DNA of 64,000 nt from CAZGUX01 sp964529305. GTDB lineage: Bacteria; Acidobacteriota; Terriglobia; Bryobacterales; Bryobacteraceae. The stretch spans positions 1 through 64,000 of the forward strand of contig CAZGUX010000048.1 in assembly GCA_964529305.1 (NCBI GenBank). Direction: 5' to 3'. Below are positions 61,087 to 64,000 of the stretch, in pieces (within the stretch, counting starts at the first letter, position 1; every line of letters starts with the position of its first letter). The position numbers and the translations under genes are program-made. The notes beneath the pieces are model-generated. The model was given only the letters and a program-made list of their open reading frames with translations. It was not told the DNA's origin and did not search any database.

Positions 61087-62100
61087 CTAATGCCCCAGGA
61101 AGCGGGAGTAGAGGCTGCGGGCAACTCCGACGTCCGTGGTACCTTTGATGATCGCCCGTCCATCGGGAAACACGGTCAGATCAAAAGCTCCGTAACGGAA
61201 CCGGAGAGCGAACTCGTTGGTGCGGACTTCGCCGTGAGGTTCGAGGTGCAGCCGCAATTGATCGAGATCCAACGGTCTTGACCGCTCATGAATCTGGACG
61301 GCGTTACGGCCACAGAGGCTGATGGGAGCGCGGCGGCGGCCCTCGAGGTAATCGAATTCATGCCGGCCGCAGGTGGGGCACTGCGGATCGCGGTCGGGCA
61401 GGTCGACGTGGCGGATGGCTCCCGACCAGACGTCCAGTGTGAGAATTCTGGGCTGGGCGGCCTCGCCGCAGAGGATCCGTAACGCCGCGGCGACCTGCCA
61501 GGCGGCAACCGCCGAAGTGGCGGGGTTCAGAACCCCGGCCGTCTCGCAGGTGGGCTGGACCCCGCCGGGAGGCTCGGGGTAAATACAGCGAAAGCAGGGG
61601 CCGCCGGGGCAGACGGGCATCACAATTCCGTAACTGCCGACCGCCCCACCGTAAAGCCACGGAACGCGGTGGGCCACGCAGAAATCGTTGATCAGGTACC
61701 GCGTCTCGAAATTGTCGGTGCCGTCCATGACCAGGCCGGCCCCATCCAACAGGTCTTCCACGTTGTCGGGGGTCAGGTCTGCGACATGGGCCGTGACCTG
61801 GATGGAAGAGTTGATCCGCGACAGCGCCCGTTGAGCGGCAACTGCTTTCGGAAGGGCATTGACAGCATCGGACTCCTCAAAGAGCCACTGCCTCTGGAGA
61901 TTGCTGGACTCCACATAGTCGCGATCGATCACGGAGAGCGCGCCGACACCGGCCCGGGCGAGGGAGGCTGCGTGGAAGCTACCCAACGCGCCGCACCCGA
62001 CGACGGCCACGCGGGAGCCGATCAGCCTCTCCTGACCCGTCTCGCCGATGCCTGGAAAGAGGATCTGGCGGGAGTAACGCTCCCTATCGGCTGGAGACAT
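61087..62100 (-). CDS. MoeB/ThiF-family sulfur-carrier adenylyltransferase
   Basis: A 337-residue E1-like enzyme that adenylates the C-terminus of a ubiquitin-like sulfur carrier (MoaD or ThiS). Seen: DRERYSRQILFPGIGETGQE, ATP loop VAVVGCGALGSFHAASLARA (about 34-53), DRDYVESSNLQRQWLF, MDGTDNFETRYLINDFCV and Cys pairs CFRCIYPEPP and CPTC for Zn. The C-terminal ~80 residues (DQLRLHLEPHGEVRTNEFAL) look like a MoaD/ThiS-related or ThiF C-terminal extension. ATG 62100 is used; a TTG at 62121 is possible. Confidence 0.85.
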   Translation of the reverse strand: MSPADRERYSRQILFPGIGETGQERLIGSRVAVVGCGALGSFHAASLARAGVGALSVIDRDYVESSNLQRQWLFEESDAVNALPKAVAAQRALSRINSSIQVTAHVADLTPDNVEDLLDGAGLVMDGTDNFETRYLINDFCVAHRVPWLYGGAVGSYGIVMPVCPGGPCFRCIYPEPPGGVQPTCETAGVLNPATSAVAAWQVAAALRILCGEAAQPRILTLDVWSGAIRHVDLPDRDPQCPTCGRHEFDYLEGRRRAPISLCGRNAVQIHERSRPLDLDQLRLHLEPHGEVRTNEFALRFRYGAFDLTVFPDGRAIIKGTTDVGVARSLYSRFLGH

Positions 62101-62156
62101 TCGTACTATCGATGGTAACAAGCACTCGAACGGGCGCGATCTGCGAGACTAAGGAG

Positions 62157-64000
62157 ATGGCCCGCGTCTGCGCGCTGACCATGGGAGTGGTAGCTGCGTT
62201 GGCGGCAGTGGTCGTCCGTCCTGCGTTGGCGCAGCAGGAGAAGTACGAGGGCCGGCGCATCCTTACAATTCGCTTTGAGCCGGCGGCTCAGCCGATCGAA
62301 CCCGATACCATCCACCGGATTCTACCGCTACGGATCGGCCAGCCGTTGCGCCTGGCGGACGTGCGGGAGAGCATCTACCGGCTCTACGCGACCGGCCAGT
62401 ATTCGGATCTGCGCGTAGATGCCAGGCTGGTGGGTGAGGAGGTGGCGCTGACGTTCCTGACGCAGAACAGTTGGTTCATCGGGCGGGTGGCGGTAGACAA
62501 GACGGTCAAGGACCCGCCGAACAACGGACAACTGGTGACGTCCACGGGTCTGCGCTTGGGCGAAGCGTACCAGCCGGAGCGGGTGCAGGACGCCGCCGAC
62601 AACCTGCAGCACCTGCTCGAATCCAATGGATTCTTCGAATCGAGGGTGGAGCCCCGTTTCGAATACGAAGCGCGGACCCAGCAGATTCACATCCGCTTCG
62701 TCGTGAACCCGGGCCGGCGGGCCTACTTCCAGAAGCCTGCAATCCAGGGCGACTTCAAACTGCCAGTCGACCGGATCGTCAAGTTTACGCGCTGGCACGG
62801 CTGGTTGGGGTGGCGGGCAGTGACTCTGTCGCGGACCCAGCGGGGACTGGATGGCATCCGGCGCTATTACCGCAGCCAAGACCGTCTGATGGCGAAGATC
62901 AGCCTGGACGGGATGAACTACGATCCCGCGACGTTTCGAGTAAAGCCCACGTTGTCGATCGAGGCCGGCCCGAAGGTGGAAGTCCATCCGGTGGGGGCCA
63001 AGGTTTCGCGGTCGAAGCTGACGCAACTGATTCCGATTTACGAAGAGGGAACCGTCGACCGGGACCTGCTGGTGGAAGGGAGCCGCAATTTACGCGACTA
63101 TTTCCAGACGCAGGGGTACTTCGCAACCGAGGTGGAGTTCAAACAGCAGCGCGTGCGGAACGATCGAGCCGTGATCGACTACCTGATCAACACGGGGCCG
63201 CGGCAGCGGGTGGAAAAGGTTGCCGTCACGGGAAACCGCTATTTCGACGAGGCGACGATTCGAGAACGCATGTTCACCCTGGCGCGGTCGTTCCAGTTCC
63301 GGCGGGGACGGTTCAGCGAAACCCTGCTTCGCCGGGATGAGGAGGTGGTGGCGAGCCTGTACCGGGAGAACGGGTTTCGGGACGTGCAGGTGACTTCAAC
63401 GGTAAGGCCAATGGGCGCCCGGAAGCGGCGGCTGGATGTGACGTTATCGGTGGACGAAGGAAAGCAATGGCGCGTGGCCAAGCTGCAGATCGAAGGGGTC
63501 CAATCGTTCGAGCCGAAGAAACTGCTGGAGCTTTGCACGGCGCAGGAAGGACAGCCGTTCAGCGAGTTTCAGATCGCGATCGACCGCGACGCGATCCTGG
63601 CGTTTTACTATGGCGAGGGCTTCTCCGACGCCCTGTTCGAGTGGAGTTCCACGCCCGGACAGGAACCAAATACCGTCAACGTGAAGTACGTCATTGAGGA
63701 GGGGCAACGCAAATACGTCCGGCAGGTCCTGATCAGCGGATTGCAGACAACCCGGCCCGATCTGGTCAACCGCAATCTGACGTTGAATCCAGGAGATCCG
63801 CTGTCGTCGACGAAGATGGCCGAGACGCAACAGCGGCTGTACGACCTGGGGATCTTCGCACGTGTGAACACCGCAGTCCAAAACCCCGAAGGCGACGTGC
63901 GGGAAAAGTATGTGCTGTACCAGGTGGAAGAAGCCAACCGCTACTCGGTTACCGGTGGGTTGGGGGCGGAAATTGCACGGATCGGCCGAGGCCAGGACAA
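62157..64000 (+). CDS. Omp85-family protein (BamA/TamA-like), cut by window end
   Basis: The first 614 codons of a gene running past the window. Signal peptide MARVCALTMGVVAALAAVVV ... ALAQ, then multiple POTRA repeats: ILTIRFEPAAQPIEPDTIHR, LRLADVRESIYRLYATGQYS, VEKVAVTGNRYFDEATIRER, VAKLQIEGVQSFEPKKLLEL, VRQVLISGLQTTRPDLVNRN, then YSVTGGLGAEIARIGRG, the likely entry to the beta-barrel. It would insert outer-membrane proteins or assist autotransporters. ATG 62157 directly follows AAGGAG (no spacer), which is odd; ATG 62112 or 62181 are alternatives. Confidence 0.88.
   Translation, partial: MARVCALTMGVVAALAAVVVRPALAQQEKYEGRRILTIRFEPAAQPIEPDTIHRILPLRIGQPLRLADVRESIYRLYATGQYSDLRVDARLVGEEVALTFLTQNSWFIGRVAVDKTVKDPPNNGQLVTSTGLRLGEAYQPERVQDAADNLQHLLESNGFFESRVEPRFEYEARTQQIHIRFVVNPGRRAYFQKPAIQGDFKLPVDRIVKFTRWHGWLGWRAVTLSRTQRGLDGIRRYYRSQDRLMAKISLDGMNYDPATFRVKPTLSIEAGPKVEVHPVGAKVSRSKLTQLIPIYEEGTVDRDLLVEGSRNLRDYFQTQGYFATEVEFKQQRVRNDRAVIDYLINTGPRQRVEKVAVTGNRYFDEATIRERMFTLARSFQFRRGRFSETLLRRDEEVVASLYRENGFRDVQVTSTVRPMGARKRRLDVTLSVDEGKQWRVAKLQIEGVQSFEPKKLLELCTAQEGQPFSEFQIAIDRDAILAFYYGEGFSDALFEWSSTPGQEPNTVNVKYVIEEGQRKYVRQVLISGLQTTRPDLVNRNLTLNPGDPLSSTKMAETQQRLYDLGIFARVNTAVQNPEGDVREKYVLYQVEEANRYSVTGGLGAEIARIGRGQD

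Overview
The window looks like a chromosomal segment of an acidobacterium close to the Solibacter/Bryobacter group. Reasons: high GC with strongly GC-ending codons; a secreted protein of the Solibacter type (VNAASYQ...LAPGSIATTFG, TIGR03437-like) with an SLH tail; several Tat- or Sec-exported enzymes (UxuA-like, Gfo/Idh/MocA, beta-carbonic anhydrase); and a split ATP synthase locus carrying two b-type subunits. This placement is inference from gene content. No rRNA, tRNA or CRISPR array was found.

Layout. 0.3-2.7 kb: SulP anion transporter, universal stress protein and a small protein. 2.8-7.7 kb: a secreted unknown, then a TPR/helix-turn-helix protein facing three small unknown genes across an AT-rich control region. 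7.8-9.4 kb: exported UxuA-like protein and a small secreted protein. 9.4-14.2 kb: five consecutive glycosyltransferases. 14.2-16.2 kb: a decayed TIGR03437/SLH gene. 16.4-21.3 kb: parvulin lipoprotein, carbonic anhydrase, DUF1385, prfA, prmC. 21.4-28.8 kb: a tightly coupled signalling operon (TolC-like, PhnD-like binding protein, two tiny ORFs, histidine kinase, REC-PAS-kinase-REC hybrid). 29-30.3 kb: class III aminotransferase. 30.3-36.4 kb: atpF'-atpF-atpH-atpA-atpG-atpD-atpC from a clear promoter; subunits a and c are not in the window.

36.4-43.7 kb is mixed housekeeping: a DUF433/DUF5615 toxin-antitoxin-like pair, a MidA-type methyltransferase, purS, glmS, yjbQ, a nucleotidyltransferase-like protein and an NmrA-like protein. 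43.8-44.1 kb holds the scar of a group II intron (reverse transcriptase pieces plus the RNA 3' end), abutting a FUSC-family membrane protein. 46.4-49.4 kb: Gfo/Idh/MocA oxidoreductase, a hairpin cluster, a terminase-like gene relic and a LacD-like aldolase. 49.8-51.3 kb: a lower-GC gene joining DUF4062 to a DeoR-type sugar-sensor fold, the best candidate here for an undescribed stress or defence protein. 51.5-59.2 kb: ribF, MBL hydrolase and DUF1844 on the minus strand; then mazG, GNAT, MenC/N-succinylamino acid racemase, two exporters and an SDR on the plus strand, most starts overlapping the previous stop.

59.2-62.1 kb: an unexplained highly structured region ending in a strong minus-strand terminator, a molybdopterin-binding protein and a MoeB/ThiF enzyme. 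The window ends inside a POTRA-rich Omp85 (BamA/TamA-like) gene.
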